Part shown: one piece after another, positions 1 to 10,627 of the stretch
How the letters are laid out: each line of letters opens with the position of its first letter
Numbering within the stretch: position 1 is the first letter of the stretch
Source: Nepenthes gracilis
Taxonomy: Eukaryota; Streptophyta; Magnoliopsida; Caryophyllales; Nepenthaceae
Reading direction: 5' to 3'
NCBI GenBank assembly: GCA_033239525.1
Contig: BSYO01000024.1
Coordinates: 14,999,268-15,063,267 of the forward strand
Length of the DNA: 64,000 nt
Notes under the pieces: model-generated
What the model was told of the DNA's origin: nothing
Databases searched by the model: none
What the model saw: only the letters and a program-made list of their open reading frames with translations
Position numbers and translations under genes: made by a program

Positions 1-880
1 TAGATTGATCACTGGATCACTTAACCGATCACTTTCGCACCCATCTAAGTCTACAAGGGCTAGAAGACTTCGGCGATGTGCCGCTACTTCCCGCTTACGC
101 CGGGAGACGCCAGAATCCGGTTTCACCATCTCCATTCGGGCTATGTCGGCCAGCTTCCGTGAACTCACGGACCTCTTCTGGCTCGGTGCATCGTCGAGCC
201 GACGGGAAGAGAAACAGCCATGACACCTCTCCCATCGCGAGCGTAAAGGAAGAGAACCCACGGCGCTTCTGGATCGGGTCCGTGGTTGAGGCGAGGGGAA
301 GGATTCCCTGTGATTATCAAGAGATGAAGTTAATCCCTTCATCTCAAAGATCGACTTATGGAGATTTCTTCAAACATTTGGCCCATAAAATCCTCAAATA
401 TTTCGCGAGGCGGAATCCATTACTGGGGCCTACTACTGCGAAAAGAGGCCAACGAGGCAAAAACGTCGAGCAGGCGAGATCGGCCTCGGCAATCCTCGGA
501 GAAGGAAAAAGAAAGTTTCTTTGGCGGAGAACACCCCGCCCCGAAACAGCGCCCGATGGGCCCGAACCAACGAGACTACGGCCCACCACCTTCACACCCT
601 TGACAGAAGACACGCGCTCCAATGTCCTAATGCAAATCTGAGTGGAGAAAGTTTCAAGTGGCAAAGACATCGAAAAGGACTCAAAATAAAGTCTGTGACT
701 TCCACCGCTCTGCCACTCGACCGAAGGCTTTGCAAAACGCGGCAGAGGGAAATCAAGACCTGATTCGCAGAGGACATCTCACTCGATTCGTCAAAGGACA
801 CGACAAAACTAAGGGAGGCGGGGCGATGAAGAGGGGCAGGAGCAGACACCTCCCCGGAACCGAATTGCGGCAGGAGTAGT
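1..880 (+). pseudogene. gag remnant of element A1
   Basis: Aligns with gag of element A2 from about 40960 onward. Recognisable pieces are the capsid-like stretch around SFRELTDLF and the REEKQP segment (about 120-225), then the region leading to the zinc-knuckle position (about 680-760), where the knuckle itself is destroyed. Several frame changes separate the pieces. Gag would normally form the virus-like particle that packages element RNA. Confidence 0.8.
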
Positions 881-1074
881 TAACATGATCATCACCCGAC
901 CTGCCAGGAGCCTAGAGGACAGCAAGGAGCAGCAGACTGGGAGGAAGAAGCAGCGCACGGTAGACAACATCATTAGCTTTAGTGATTGTGACTCGAACCA
1001 TGTAATCTCCCCATGTCGGCCCCCTTGTAATTTTCGGCACTCGTTTCGGATGGTACTTCGGACTACAAGTCGGA

Positions 1075-1640
1075 CGAGTCTTTATTGATAATGGTAGCAC
1101 TAAAGACTTGCTTTATTTGGACGCGTTCTTTAGATTAGGCCTAAAAAAGAATCAACTAAAACCCTTGAAGGACCTTTATACGGCCTTGACAATGAAGGGT
1201 GCCCGCTTCAAGGAACAATCCAATGAAGTCACCACAGGCACCTACCCAAAAACAAGCGAAGTGCTAACCTTTCTAGTGGTTGATTTGCCCTCTGCATAAC
1301 GCGATACTAGGCGGGCCGTGCCTAAGCACGTTTTGGGGCGATCACAATCAATTCCACACCTTAAAATAAAATTCCCAACGCCTATGGCGTCGGAGGATAC
1401 AGGAGATCGAGTCACAAGGCGGACTGTTACATGGCCCAGGATTGCTCCTAGTGCGGGAGAACGGTGCGGTGGGAGAACTCGATCACCAAGACGAGACCAC
1501 CTTGTAGCGGGCGCGCAGCCGGTGGAAGCCACGGATCTGGTCCCACTGGACTCGGGGGAACCGGATAAGTGTGTCCAGATTGGCGGCTCACTCGGGGCCG
1601 CCACGCGATGAATTGATCGCGTTGCTGCGAAGGAACATGG
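1075..1640 (+). pseudogene. aspartic protease domain remnant of element A1
   Basis: The active-site region reads FIDNGSTKDLLY, followed about 60 residues later by the conserved [10 protein letters not shown] strand. Retropepsins normally have D-T/S-G; all readable copies in this window have D-N-G, which is also my recollection for many plant gag-asp proteases of this group. A stop after VVDLPSA and frameshifts beyond 1300 break the domain. Confidence 0.75.
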
Positions 1641-2960
1641 ACCTTTGCCTGGACTCGCGGACATGCCCGGGATTTCAGGCGAGGTGATGGTCCTGCCGGG
1701 CCTTGACCCGCATCAAAGCCGATAAGACGAAGCGGAGGAATCACTCGTCGAAAATCGATCGCCATCCAAGAGGAGGTGAAGAAGGCTATTTGGACGCAGC
1801 TTCATTAGGGAACTCGATATCCGGATTGGCTCTCAAACGTCGTCCGGTTAAGAAGAGCAATGGGAAATGGCGAATGTGCGTTGATTTTACCGGCGTCAAC
1901 AAGGCTGCCCGAAGGACAGCTTTCCCTTGCCGGATTGACTGCCTGGTTGACTCCGGCAGTGGCACGAGCTGCTTAAGCTTCATGGGACGCTTATTCGGGT
2001 TACAACCAGTTAGAATGAGTCGAGGATGAGGAGCATACCTCGTTCATGACGGACTGTGGCACCTATTGCTATAGGGTAATGCCCTTCGGGTTAAAAAGAA
2101 ACCTTTGGAGCCACCTACGGCTGACTAGTGAGCGAGGATGTTCGAAAAGCAAATCGGTCGCAACATGGAGGTTCACGTCGACGACATGCTCGTCAAGAGT
2201 AGAGTCACGAGGTGACCACATCGTGACTGGAAGAGTCATTCGGGGTGCTCATGACACCAAATGAAACTAAATCCAGCCAAGTGTGTCTTCGGGGTAGCCT
2301 CGGGGAAGTTCTTGGGTTTCATCGTCTCTCAGCGAGGGATCGAGGCAAACCCAGAAAAGATTAGGGCCCTGGCGGACATGGCTCCCTCGAGAAACATAAA
2401 AGACGTCCAGCGATTGACTGGGCGGCTGGTTGCTCTGTCCTACTTCCTCGCGAAGTCTGGAGACAAGTACCAGCCCTTCTTTAAAGCCTTAAGAGGGACG
2501 AAGTCTAACGGATTCCAGTGGACGGCTGATTGCCAGACCGCCTTCGATGAGTTGAAGCAGTATCTGGCTAGCCCACCATTGTTAGCATCACCCAAAGACG
2601 GAGAGGAGCTGTACCTTTACTTGGCGGTATCGGAAGCATCCCTCAGCTCCATCCTTGTGCGCCAGGAGTCCGATATCCAAAGAGCCCGGTCCATTATGTG
2701 AGAAAAATATTGGCCAGACCAGAAACTTCGCTACCAGCCTTATTTGAAAAATGGCACTGTACTTATCTTCGCAATAAAAGTGAGGCCATACTTTTCAGGT
2801 ATGACGCATAGTGGTCTTACGGACCCGGCCACTAAAAGGCATACTCAAAAGCCCGACGTTTCCGGGGTGATTGGTAAAGTGGGCTATTGAGTTGGGTGAG
2901 TTCGACATCGAGTTCGAGCCTCCAGAGACGCCATAAAGCGGAGACTCGCCAACTTCATTG
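1640..2960 (+). pseudogene. reverse transcriptase and first RNase H remnant of element A1
   Basis: The RT palm is visible as [12 protein letters not shown] (about 1850) and an HVDDM version of the YVDD catalytic box (about 2170-2190), with frameshifts between them. The cleanest stretch, 2261-2701, begins MKLNPAKCVFGV and contains FLGFIVSQRGIEANPEKI and the connection to the first RNase H. The function would be copying element RNA into cDNA; the broken frame rules out a full enzyme. Confidence 0.85.
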
Positions 2961-3425
2961 TTGAGACCACAACACCAATTCAAGAGGAACAGCTGCAGAA
3001 AGCGAAGAAACGGCCCGGTGGGGCCCGGAATGGACACTCACGTGGGACGGATCGTCCGCGAGACGATTAGCAATAGGGCGGGGGTAATCCTAACGGCCCG
3101 ATGGATTCGAGATCAGTATTCCCTAAAACTTGATTTCCCGGCGACAACAACGTCGCTGAGTACGAAGCCCTACTAGGCTGGCTTGCGATAAAGGAGTGCT
3201 CGCTAAAAGGTTGGTGATCCACCTGACTCGAATTAATCGTCAACCAGGTCAATGGGAGCTTCGAGGCAAACAACCATTCCTTGGCCAGGTACCTGGCAAA
3301 GGCGAAGGAGACCATCTAGGGCTTCAACAAGCTAACCCTGGTTCACGTTCCTCGAGCCGAAAACCGGAAGGCAGACCGGTTGGCAAGAGCAGCTGCTGTC
3401 GAAAACCCAGAACAATATTCGAGGG
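2960..3425 (+). pseudogene. second (archaeal-type) RNase H remnant of element A1
   Basis: Matches, in shifting frames, the second RNase H of A2 (44000-44405), including the DGSS start, the NNVA-YEALLA core and the final arginine-rich segment. An additional archaeal-like RNase H after the usual one is established for plant Tat elements and fixes the lineage here. The frame is interrupted at least three times. Confidence 0.7.
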
Positions 3426-3489
3426 ACATGCGGGAGACCCCGAACGCTCCGAGCATAGAGAAACAGGAGGCCATGCAGATTTCCGAGAC

Positions 3490-4727
3490 GGAAAACTGGG
3501 TGACGCCTTACCTTAGATACTTGGCCGACGGATCACTCCCTGAGGACCCCGAAAAGGCCAAGCAAATTAAAAAGACAGTGGCTGGTACACAAGAGTTGAT
3601 GGGCGCAGGGATCGCCGCGGATACTCAACTCCGTACCTCATTTGTCCCTATCTCCGAGGAGGCTGACTACTGTACCGGGCGAAGTTCACCTCGGGATCTG
3701 TGGATCACACGTAGGCGGGAAAAACCTGGCCTTCAAAATTATGCGACAGGGCTACTATTGGCCCTCGATGAAAAAGGACGCGCTTGAGTTTGTAAAGAAG
3801 TGTGAAAGCTGCCAGGTTCATGGCAACCCTCATCACCAGCCGTCCGCTGGCTTAAAGTCCCTTCAGGCCCCGTAGCTCTTCGTGCAATGGGGGCTTGACA
3901 TTCTCGGCCCATTTCCCATTTGCCACGGGACAAAGGAAGTTTATCATAGCGGGCATCGACTACTTCACTAAGTGGGTCAGGCTGCCCCGCTTGCAAAGAT
4001 CACAGAACACAATGCTCTGGAGTTTCTCCGTCAGAGCATTGTCTGCAGATTTGGCATCCCAGGGTCGTGGTGACCGGCAACGGACTGATTTTGGGAAAAC
4101 GCTTCACCAAGTATTGCATGACCTTGGAATCAAGCTAGTCCACACTTGGTAGCATACCCCCTGTGCCAACGGGCGAGTGGGAGGTCACAAACCGTACGCT
4201 ACTCCACGGGTTAAAGACTAAGTTGGAGGGGCCCAGGGGCTCCTGGCCGACGAGCTCCCATCCGTCCTCGGGTCTTATTGTACAACCCCGAAGGAACCAA
4301 CGCGCGAGACGCCCTTCAGCCTATGTTACGGGACTAAAGCGGTAATTTTTGTTAAAATCGGGCTCCCAAGTCTCAGGGTGGAGTCCTTCGACCCACAGAC
4401 CAACTCCTAGAAAATCAGGGAGCACTTGGACTTGCTGGAGGAGGCCTGCGACGCCGCCAGAGTACGTACAGCAGCATACCAACACCGAGTTACCCGGTAC
4501 TACAATAAAAAGGTGAAAGCCCGACAATTCAACGTTGGAGACTTAGTCCTACGAGGCATCGAGGCCACAGGCAAGCTGGCCGGCCGAAACAAGCTCTCTC
4601 CCAACTGGGAGGGACCTTTCCTTGTCTCCGTCGTCCTGCGCAACAGAGCATACAAACTCCGGAACCAGGACGAAAAGTTGGTCCCACGAACTTGGAACGC
4701 AACCCACCTGAAGCGTTACTTCCAATA
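3490..4727 (+). pseudogene. integrase remnant of element A1
   Basis: The HHCC zinc-binding region is visible near 3680-3830, with cysteines in KKCESCQ. The catalytic core follows in broken frames; the normal T-D-N-G motif reads TGNG, losing a catalytic aspartate. The C-terminal domain at 4426-4727 is open, with NWEGPFLV (a GPF/Y-type module) and ending HLKRYFQ. It would insert cDNA into the genome but is dead in this copy. Confidence 0.85.
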
Positions 4728-4737
4728 AGAGGCCCAG

Positions 4738-4853
4738 GTACGTACTAACCCGCCTATGTGCATTTATTCGCGTGCTTGTTTTTACTTTGATAAAATGAGA
4801 AGTTTACTTAGCATATAGTATCCTAGGTTGTATAAACTGCGTTTGCCTTGCAG
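4738..4853 (+). other. intron-like 116-bp segment after the pol stop of A1
   Basis: Eleven bases after the pol stop codon lies CAG|GTACGTAC, close to an ideal plant 5' splice site. The segment ends TTTGCCTTGCAG|GT, a good 3' site preceded by T-rich sequence. Element A2 has the same pair of sites exactly 116 bp apart (45731-45846). A polyadenylation-like GATAAAATGA lies inside. Splicing is inferred, not shown. Confidence 0.45.
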
Positions 4854-4862
4854 GTATCCACC

Positions 4863-5132
4863 CGACCTAGACTGCCCCTAAGTCGAGAGGGTCTTCACCC
4901 TCTCGTTAAACCCTAGTCATCTAGGTGGCCCAAAAAGTGGTCTGAAACCCTTGTCATCCAGGTGGCTCATAAGCGGTCTTAAACCCTAGTCATCTAGGTG
5001 GCCCATGAGCGGTCTAAAACCTTGGTCATCTAAGTGACCCATGAGCGGTCTGAAACCTCGGTCATCCGAGCGGCCCAATAGCGGTCGTACTAAACCTTGG
5101 TCATCCAAGTGGCCCATAGCAGTCTAAAAACC
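4863..5132 (+). repeat. hairpin repeat array between convergent genes of A1
   Basis: Starts with the block GACCTAGACTGCCCCTAA, followed by a perfect 9-bp hairpin with a CTTC loop (4884-4905). From 4907 there are six units of about 38 bp. Each unit holds a 5-bp stem around a TCAT loop, then a GTGGCCC-like stretch, then AGCGGTC. Stems differ between units but stay paired: CCTAG/CTAGG, CTCGG/CCGAG, CTTGG/CCAAG. One unit of six has a mismatch. The array lies just downstream of pol and downstream of the antisense gene's 3' end. Confidence 0.85.
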
Positions 5133-5667
5133 TTAGGGGGTAAGAGTGGCACACGTGACGACCTCTTTTCGGGGAGCAGCAACGTCAGTCAACGACGGTC
5201 GAAGGGAGAAATATTTTCTTCTCCAACATTGGCAGCCCAAGTTGTCACTTGCACGGTGCCACCAGGCTGGTTCTCACAACCGCCTGCTCAGCTTAAGGAT
5301 CCACTCCTTAGGCAGCTAGCCAACCAAGTTGTCTACCCCACGCACCAACCTTCTCAATGAAAGGATAGCGTGATTAAATAGTAACGAGAAGCGTTCATTC
5401 TCTAACACAAACTGTCCAAGTTTTCACTTGGACAGCACCGCAAGGTTGATTAATGCAATCACCTGCCAAGCCTAGGGGCTCAGCTCCTTAGGCAACCAAG
5501 CAACGGTCGCCGGCCAACCAAGTTGGCTGCCCCATACAACGACTCATACAAACAACAAACACAAAGCAATAAAAGGCAATGGACACCAGGCTGAAAAAGA
5601 GCTTCCATTTCATTGCTCACAAAGCATGTTACAATTTACATGCGGTCAAAAAAAAAAATACAGAAGG
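5133..5667. repeat. spacer with a diverged ~175-bp duplication
   Basis: No coding signal. Two related blocks (about 5235-5350 and 5408-5545) each go from a CACTTG(C/G)AC(G/A)G segment through CACC(A/G)..AAGG or similar to CTCCTTAGGCA and CCAACCAAGTTG. The same pair is present in A2 at about 46155-46250 and 46330-46445. It lies between the hairpin array and the antisense gene stop and probably forms untranslated 3' sequence for both convergent transcripts. Confidence 0.5.
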
Positions 5668-7463
5668 CTACAGGGCTGGCGGACCACCCTGGCGGTCTCG
5701 GGGATCTCCCACTAGATCTTCCTTGCATTGTGCTGCACGGTTTCTTTGATTGATAAGCTCCACTGGGAAGTCCGGAGCGATCAATCGCGTAACGCGGCGT
5801 CCAATGTTGAGCCCCTCCAACAGCCGGGCGTGTAGTGCGCCCCCAACCTCATGAGGGGTCATCCGAGAGGCCAACCCATTCTCTGCGGCGGCGGCTCGAT
5901 CTGCAAGGCGTTTGTTGCTCGCTTTCAGTCGATCATCCTCTTCCTTCAAGCGAGCAACCTCCGCCTTCAACTCGGCGTTCTCTGCCTTCAGTTCAGCATT
6001 TTCTGCGTCCACGCCCGCCATAACAGCCTCGAGAGCGGCTGCCTGCTCACGGAGCTCCCCTCCTGAGGCGGCCAGCTTGGCGTCTAGCCAGGCTATTTCT
6101 ACCTCCTTCTCAGCTAGTGCCTCGTCACGCTGCATCATTGCCTTAAAAAGTACAGAGGCAACCTTCAACGGCTGCACAAACAACGAATAGAAAACAGGTT
6201 AGAAACCTTGAAGGGACAAGGTATGAGGAATCAACCGTCAAGAATCATACCTCCAAATATTTCCTCGTGGGACCCTTAGGCCTGGCCTCCAGACCAGGCT
6301 CAGGTGGCGGAGGACCAGGAGCATCCTCTCGCGCCAAACACGCCGCTGCCTCATCCAGAATGCTCTCTAAGAGCTCATCATCCTCAACGGCAGCGGCGGG
6401 CTCCTCTCTTGCAGCCTCTGGAGCAGCTGCGGCAGGTTTTTTCCTCCTGACTGCCTTTGGAGCAGCAGCTCGTGAATCGGCTCGTGACGACGGCTCTACA
6501 ATATAAACACGTGAACCCTCGGGCACGTCATGAGCTGGCTCCTCTGCAGATCCCATCAGCAGCGCACTGAGTCGGCTTTCGCCAGGTGGGCTGGAATAAC
6601 CTCTCCGGCATCCGCCGGCCTGTCCTCAACGGACCTCTCCGCTCCAGAAGTGCTGCCGGGACCACCACAAATCCCGATAGCCAAGAGATCAATCTGTGAA
6701 GAAGAAGATGAGGGCATGGCAGTCGCCCTCTCAGCAGCCTCCTCCGAAGACATTGGGCGGATGATCAACTTCTTTGAGACATCAGGCCTCAACATTTTAA
6801 TCGGAGGGTGCGGCTTCTGAACCGGGGACGGCGGTCCCCATTTAACCTTTTTGGTTTCCTCAGGGGAAACCAAAAAACCCTCCTAAACTCGTCGGGATTT
6901 TGCCGTATCGCCTTGGTCAGCCATGCGTAGGCAGAGTTCTCCGCCGCAGACGGCGTACCCAAATGTATGTCCGGGACCTTACCCCAGTCCCGCGCAATAG
7001 GCCACTTCTCTCCCACCTTTACAAAGAAGAACCGGTTTTTTTAGTTCTTCAGGGAGTTGTGGATGGTCTTATTTATTTTTATCCCCGTATGGTGGCTGAG
7101 TGAAATCCACTCCCCCCTGGGTCACCTTAAAAATGACCTTAAGGCCGGACATCCTAAACTTTTGGCCAATCTTCCGAAAAAAAATGCATAGAGTGCAGAT
7201 ATACCTCATCGCATTGGCATGAAGCTGGGCAATGGGTACTTGCAGGGCCGCTTGATCGACTCAAGCTCCTCCGGCAGTGGCAGGCGAAGGCCGCTCCTCA
7301 AGTGAGCCTCATAAACGGTAAAATAGCCTTCTGGTGGACAAAGGGCTTTGTCGTCCTCGCCTGGGACCTTCCAGGCCATCTCTTTCAGGATGTTAAATTC
7401 GACGCCCAAAGCCTTAATATCATTTTCCCTCAAATCAGATGAAAAATCCGCCACGGAAGCCAT
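5668..7463 (-). pseudogene. antisense gene of element A1 (Transposase_28-like plus coiled coil), frameshifted
   Basis: Opposite in strand to gag-pol. It starts at the ATG at 7463 ([19 protein letters not shown]) and its first exon shares [17 protein letters not shown] with A2. Exon 1 is broken into several frames between about 7200 and 6560. An intron at 6172-6250 (GAG|GTATGA donor, GTGCAG|CC acceptor) joins in frame to exon 2, 6171-5668. Exon 2 is an open, long coiled coil with alternating AENAELKAE repeats, then the conserved RLLEGLNIGRRVTRLIAPDFP tail split over 6 to 7 turns. The N-terminal part resembles the family databases call putative gypsy-type transposon; its role is unknown. Confidence 0.75.
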
Positions 7464-7833
7464 AATCGGAAAAAGCTTTAGGGTGTCTTCGAAGGACTTG
7501 GCTGAGAAACGGGAATGAGGAAGACGAAGGTTGGGAGGCGAATCGATTTCAAAAACGAAAGGAAAACTTAAGCGCCAAGCATGCAAAGGACTCGGTGCAC
7601 TCGCCACACGCGTCACCTCCTCATTTGACCCGGCCAAAGGGCGGGACTCTCGCACGAAACCCTCATTAATGGCACCGTCGTGGTCGCCACGTGTCGTCAC
7701 TCCACTTGACCGCCAAAGGACGGATCTCAGGCGCGACACGACCCGGATCTCCTCCCAACCAAAGGAGGACACGTGTCGTTTCCGCCTTGTAGTTCGCCAA
7801 AAGTGGCGTAAATCATTCCCAAAATTGGCAAGG

Positions 7834-8000
7834 ACGGTCAACAATTGCAGTATTTCCGGAATTGGACAGGCGGTCAACAATTCTGGAACTCCCAAATTGA
7901 CCAGGACGGTCAACAATTCTGGTACTCCGGAATTGACCAGGACGGTCAACAATTCTGGTACTCCGAAATTGACCAGGACGGTCAACAATTCTGGTCAAGC
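7834..8000. repeat. 36-bp W-box repeat array of A1
   Basis: About five tandem 36-bp units. A typical unit begins ACGGTCAACAATTCTGG and ends GAAATTGACCAGG, so each carries GGTCAA and TTGACC, the two orientations of the WRKY-bound W-box core. The length is divisible by three, which leaves long but meaningless open frames on both strands. It lies upstream of the antisense gene start (7463). Confidence 0.85.
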
Positions 8001-8011
8001 CTTCCTTCACG

Positions 8012-8019
8012 CTTTTATA
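8012..8019 (-). promoter_or_regulatory. candidate TATA box for the antisense gene of A1
   Basis: Reads TATAAAAGCGTGAAGG on the minus strand. A2 keeps TATAAAAAGCGTGAAGG at the equivalent place (48943-48951). It is the first TATA-like element upstream of the W-box array relative to the antisense gene, which would place the array within or near its 5' leader. Assignment is inference. Confidence 0.4.
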
Positions 8020-8098
8020 AGTTTTCACAGGATTCTCAAAGCAAGAAAAAACGTCCCATTATGAACATACTGGAGGCCAGAAATCTGACCACCAGTAT

Positions 8099-8108
8099 GG
8101 GGGGCTAG
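8099..8108 (+). other. polypurine tract of A1
   Basis: GGGGGGCTAG directly before the 3' LTR. The same tract precedes the 3' LTR of A2; B has GGGGGGCTA and C has GAGGGCTAG. This is the expected primer site for plus-strand DNA synthesis. Confidence 0.8.
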
Positions 8109-9478
8109 TGATGGGTACACCAATGATGGGCTGGCCCAAAGAAAGGTCAACAGAAGCCCAAAAAGGCCAGTCAACGTTTCTAACGACAAAGAGGGGAAGA
8201 TGGGCCCAGAACAGAAAGCCCAAGACGGTCAACGTTTTTGTTGACCGTCCTGGCGGCCAACCTACTCACAAACGGTCAACTCATCGTTGACCAGGTTGTT
8301 GGGCCTCTAGAGGCTTTGCAACAGTGATGGACCTTTCCCATTCTGGCCCACATTCCATTAGTTGATCGCCCACCGCTCTCCCTTCGTTCTCCACGAAGGC
8401 GGCCAACACACTAACGGTCAACTCAGACGTTGACCGTCTGCTCTCTATATGTTGGGCCCAAACAAGGCTCTTCTATAGTAATGGGCTTGACTCACTCAAG
8501 CCCATAGCCCATCTGGAGGCCAACGACGGACGCCTTTCATAAGGGCGGCCAACACGTACGCAGACGGTCAACCCAGGCGTTGACCGTCCGTGCTTTGCAC
8601 ATTGGGCTCCAAGAAGCCTTCCAACAGTAACGGGCCTGACCTGTTTAGGCCAACCAGTCATAAAAAGGCCAACCATGATCCTCCAAAGATATTCCACGAT
8701 CTCAAAGGGAATATCAGTGAGATTGGCACCCTTCAAATAAGGAAGGCGCCAAATCCTCCCAACTCATTGCCAGCCAAGGAACCCCAATGGTAACATGCTG
8801 GGAAGGAAAGAAGCCAACTGGGAAAGTGGTTGGCTGCCTCAGAAGGAAATAATCCTCTACAATTGGGCAACGAGCATTAGCTTCCAAAAGGAAGGCCAGC
8901 AACGGATCACAGGAACGATCGCTCATTCGAAAGAAGGAGGATCGCCATCTTTGCCATAAAAGAGGCCCTGGATTCACCATCCAGGGCACGCTTTCAAAGA
9001 CACTTTCTTGCATGCTTTCTTGGGCACTCTGAAACATTGAAACTCCCAGAACTGCACAAGCTCTCTGCTACTCAAAACACGTTCGTCTTCAACCCTAAGT
9101 ACTTTGAGAAACAAGCTCTCCGTTCCCGAGCCCAAACTCTCAAACACGATCAAACTCAAGGCAACGAACGGGTCTTTACACACGTTCTCTGCCTTCCCAC
9201 CATCCAGATACGAGAAAGGACCTGCACCTTTCTGACATCTGAAACAAGACACTCCTTTCCCCTCTCCCATTGCTCTCTCTCTCTTTTTCAGTTCCTTCCA
9301 TTGAAGGTTGTTTACTGACTTGAGCGTCGGAGTGTTTTCGGTGGGATTACCTCCCGCCGTTAACGCTGACCTCTTGTTCGTTTTAATGGTGTGCAGGATT
9401 CGTACTCAGTGAACGGAGCCGGTTCACATCATCCAGAAGAATCAGAATCTGTTCGAAGTCGGATTCAGGTATGCATCA
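8109..9478 (+). repeat. 3' LTR of element A1 (1370 bp)
   Basis: Starts TGATGGGTAC and ends GTATGCATCA, giving terminal inverted TGATG/CATCA. The related LTR of A2 is 49041-50246. The right part holds the block GACTTGAGCGTCGGAGTG, also found in C and D, then a GTGTGCAG acceptor-like site. A CATAAAAG element at 8955-8962 is the best TATA candidate. The left part is rich in GGTCAA/TTGACC pairs. Confidence 0.95.
8145..8590. promoter_or_regulatory. cluster of paired inverted W-box motifs in the A1 LTR
   Basis: Nine GGTCAA/TTGACC cores occur in about 450 bp. Three inverted pairs share the same geometry: GACGGTCAAC (or ACGGTCAAC), a 6-base spacer, then GTTGACCGTC (or the shorter form), at 8224-8249, 8414-8437 and 8563-8588. 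A fourth pair near 8270-8292 has a 5-base spacer. TTGAC(C/T) is the established WRKY binding core, so defence- or stress-linked LTR activity is plausible. Confidence 0.6.
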
Positions 9479-9860
9479 ATGATTATTATTGACTTGATGT
9501 GTATTATTAATTTATTTCTTCATGATTCAAACAAGGGTTCTAAAGCCAACAATTCTAACCATATAGTTGCAAGTTAATATATCCAATACATTAGAATATA
9601 AAGTTATTCTCAAACAATAATTAACAACAAATGAAAGCTCATACATTTCCAGCACGCGACAAGTTCATGACACTGCAGCCCGTCCTTCACACTTTTTTTT
9701 TTCTAGTAAAGCGGAGCTTGACAGACCCAGTAACAAAACAAACAATAATTAAGCAATAAAATCGCAGATATTATGTCTACGGGCACAATTTATGACACAA
9801 GACGACCTTGTGAACTTGAATAAGAAGAATACATGGGTGTTTTTTCTGTAGCCACAATAA
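9479..9860 (-). other. 3' flank of the TED7-like gene
   Basis: Non-coding, AT-rich, between the LTR of A1 and the stop codon of the proline-rich gene. A minus-strand AATAAA near 9509-9514 is a possible polyadenylation signal about 350 bp after the stop, which would place the LTR insertion directly at the transcript end. Nothing else is recognised. Confidence 0.35.
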
Positions 9861-10594
9861 TTAAGTACACTCCAACCGATCTCGAGGATACGACGAACCA
9901 CCGCCGCAGTCATAAGTTGGGGCGGGGGCTGCTTCCCCGCAAGAACCGCCACCTATGGCTCCGCCATATGAACCGCCACTTGCGGCTCCTCCATATGAAC
10001 CTTCACCCAAGGCTTCAAATCTAGTGACCTCTATACTTTCGATTGTAGTGGAAGTGATGACTGACTCCTCCAAGGGTGGAGGTGGCGGACATTCCTCAAC
10101 GAAAGAAGCAGCAGCGGCAGCAGGAATTAGTATTCTCTTTTTTCTCTTAGCGAGACAGAAGAGCCCGGCCGCAAGGAATGCAAGAAAGAATACACCACCT
10201 AATGACACACCCACAGCTATCGGCACGGTTTTGTTGCTATGATCTGTTGGCGGCGGTGGGGGTGGTTGGGTAACAGCGATTGGTGGTGGGATTGAGGAAA
10301 ATTGAGGCGGAGCAGGTGGGCCGTATGAATATGGTGGTGGGTGGTGGAGGACATGCGGTGGTGGGGTTGAGTAAAATTGAGGCGGAGCAGGTTGGCCGTA
10401 TGAATATGGTGGTGGGTAGTGGAGGACATGCGGTGGTGGGGTTGAGTAAAATTGAGGCGGAGTAGGTTGGCCGTATGAATATGGTGGTGGGTAGTGGAGG
10501 ACGTGAGGTGGTGGCGTTGAGTAAAATTGAGGAGGAGCAGGTGGACCGTATGCATATGGTGGTGGATAATGGACATGTGGGGGAGGTGGTTTGA

Positions 10595-10627
<33 letters not shown>

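Larger units (their letters stand above)
1..9478 (+). mobile_element. Tat-lineage Ty3/gypsy LTR retrotransposon A1 (5' part outside window)
   Basis: The element enters the window inside gag and runs through protease, reverse transcriptase, two RNase H domains and integrase, then a hairpin repeat array, an antisense gene, a polypurine tract and a 3' LTR ending at 9478. It is colinear with element A2 (40026-50246), which shows the missing left part. The second RNase H after the first is a known hallmark of the Tat lineage. Gag-pol is broken by many frameshifts and stops, so this copy cannot be autonomous. The 5 bases after the LTR (ATGAT, 9479-9483) are the expected target duplication, but the partner lies outside the window. 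Confidence 0.95.

Noticed and set aside
4907..5132. CRISPR-like array of direct repeats with spacers
   Set aside because: Units are contiguous, diverged and lie inside a plant retrotransposon next to integrase; there is no spacer/repeat alternation and no cas gene.
7813..8108. Open frames through the 36-bp repeats (peptides with QQFW or RIVDRPGQF repeats) on both strands
   Set aside because: The repeat length is a multiple of three, so frames stay open by construction. The peptides differ by frame, have no known domain, and the unit variation does not favour synonymous changes.
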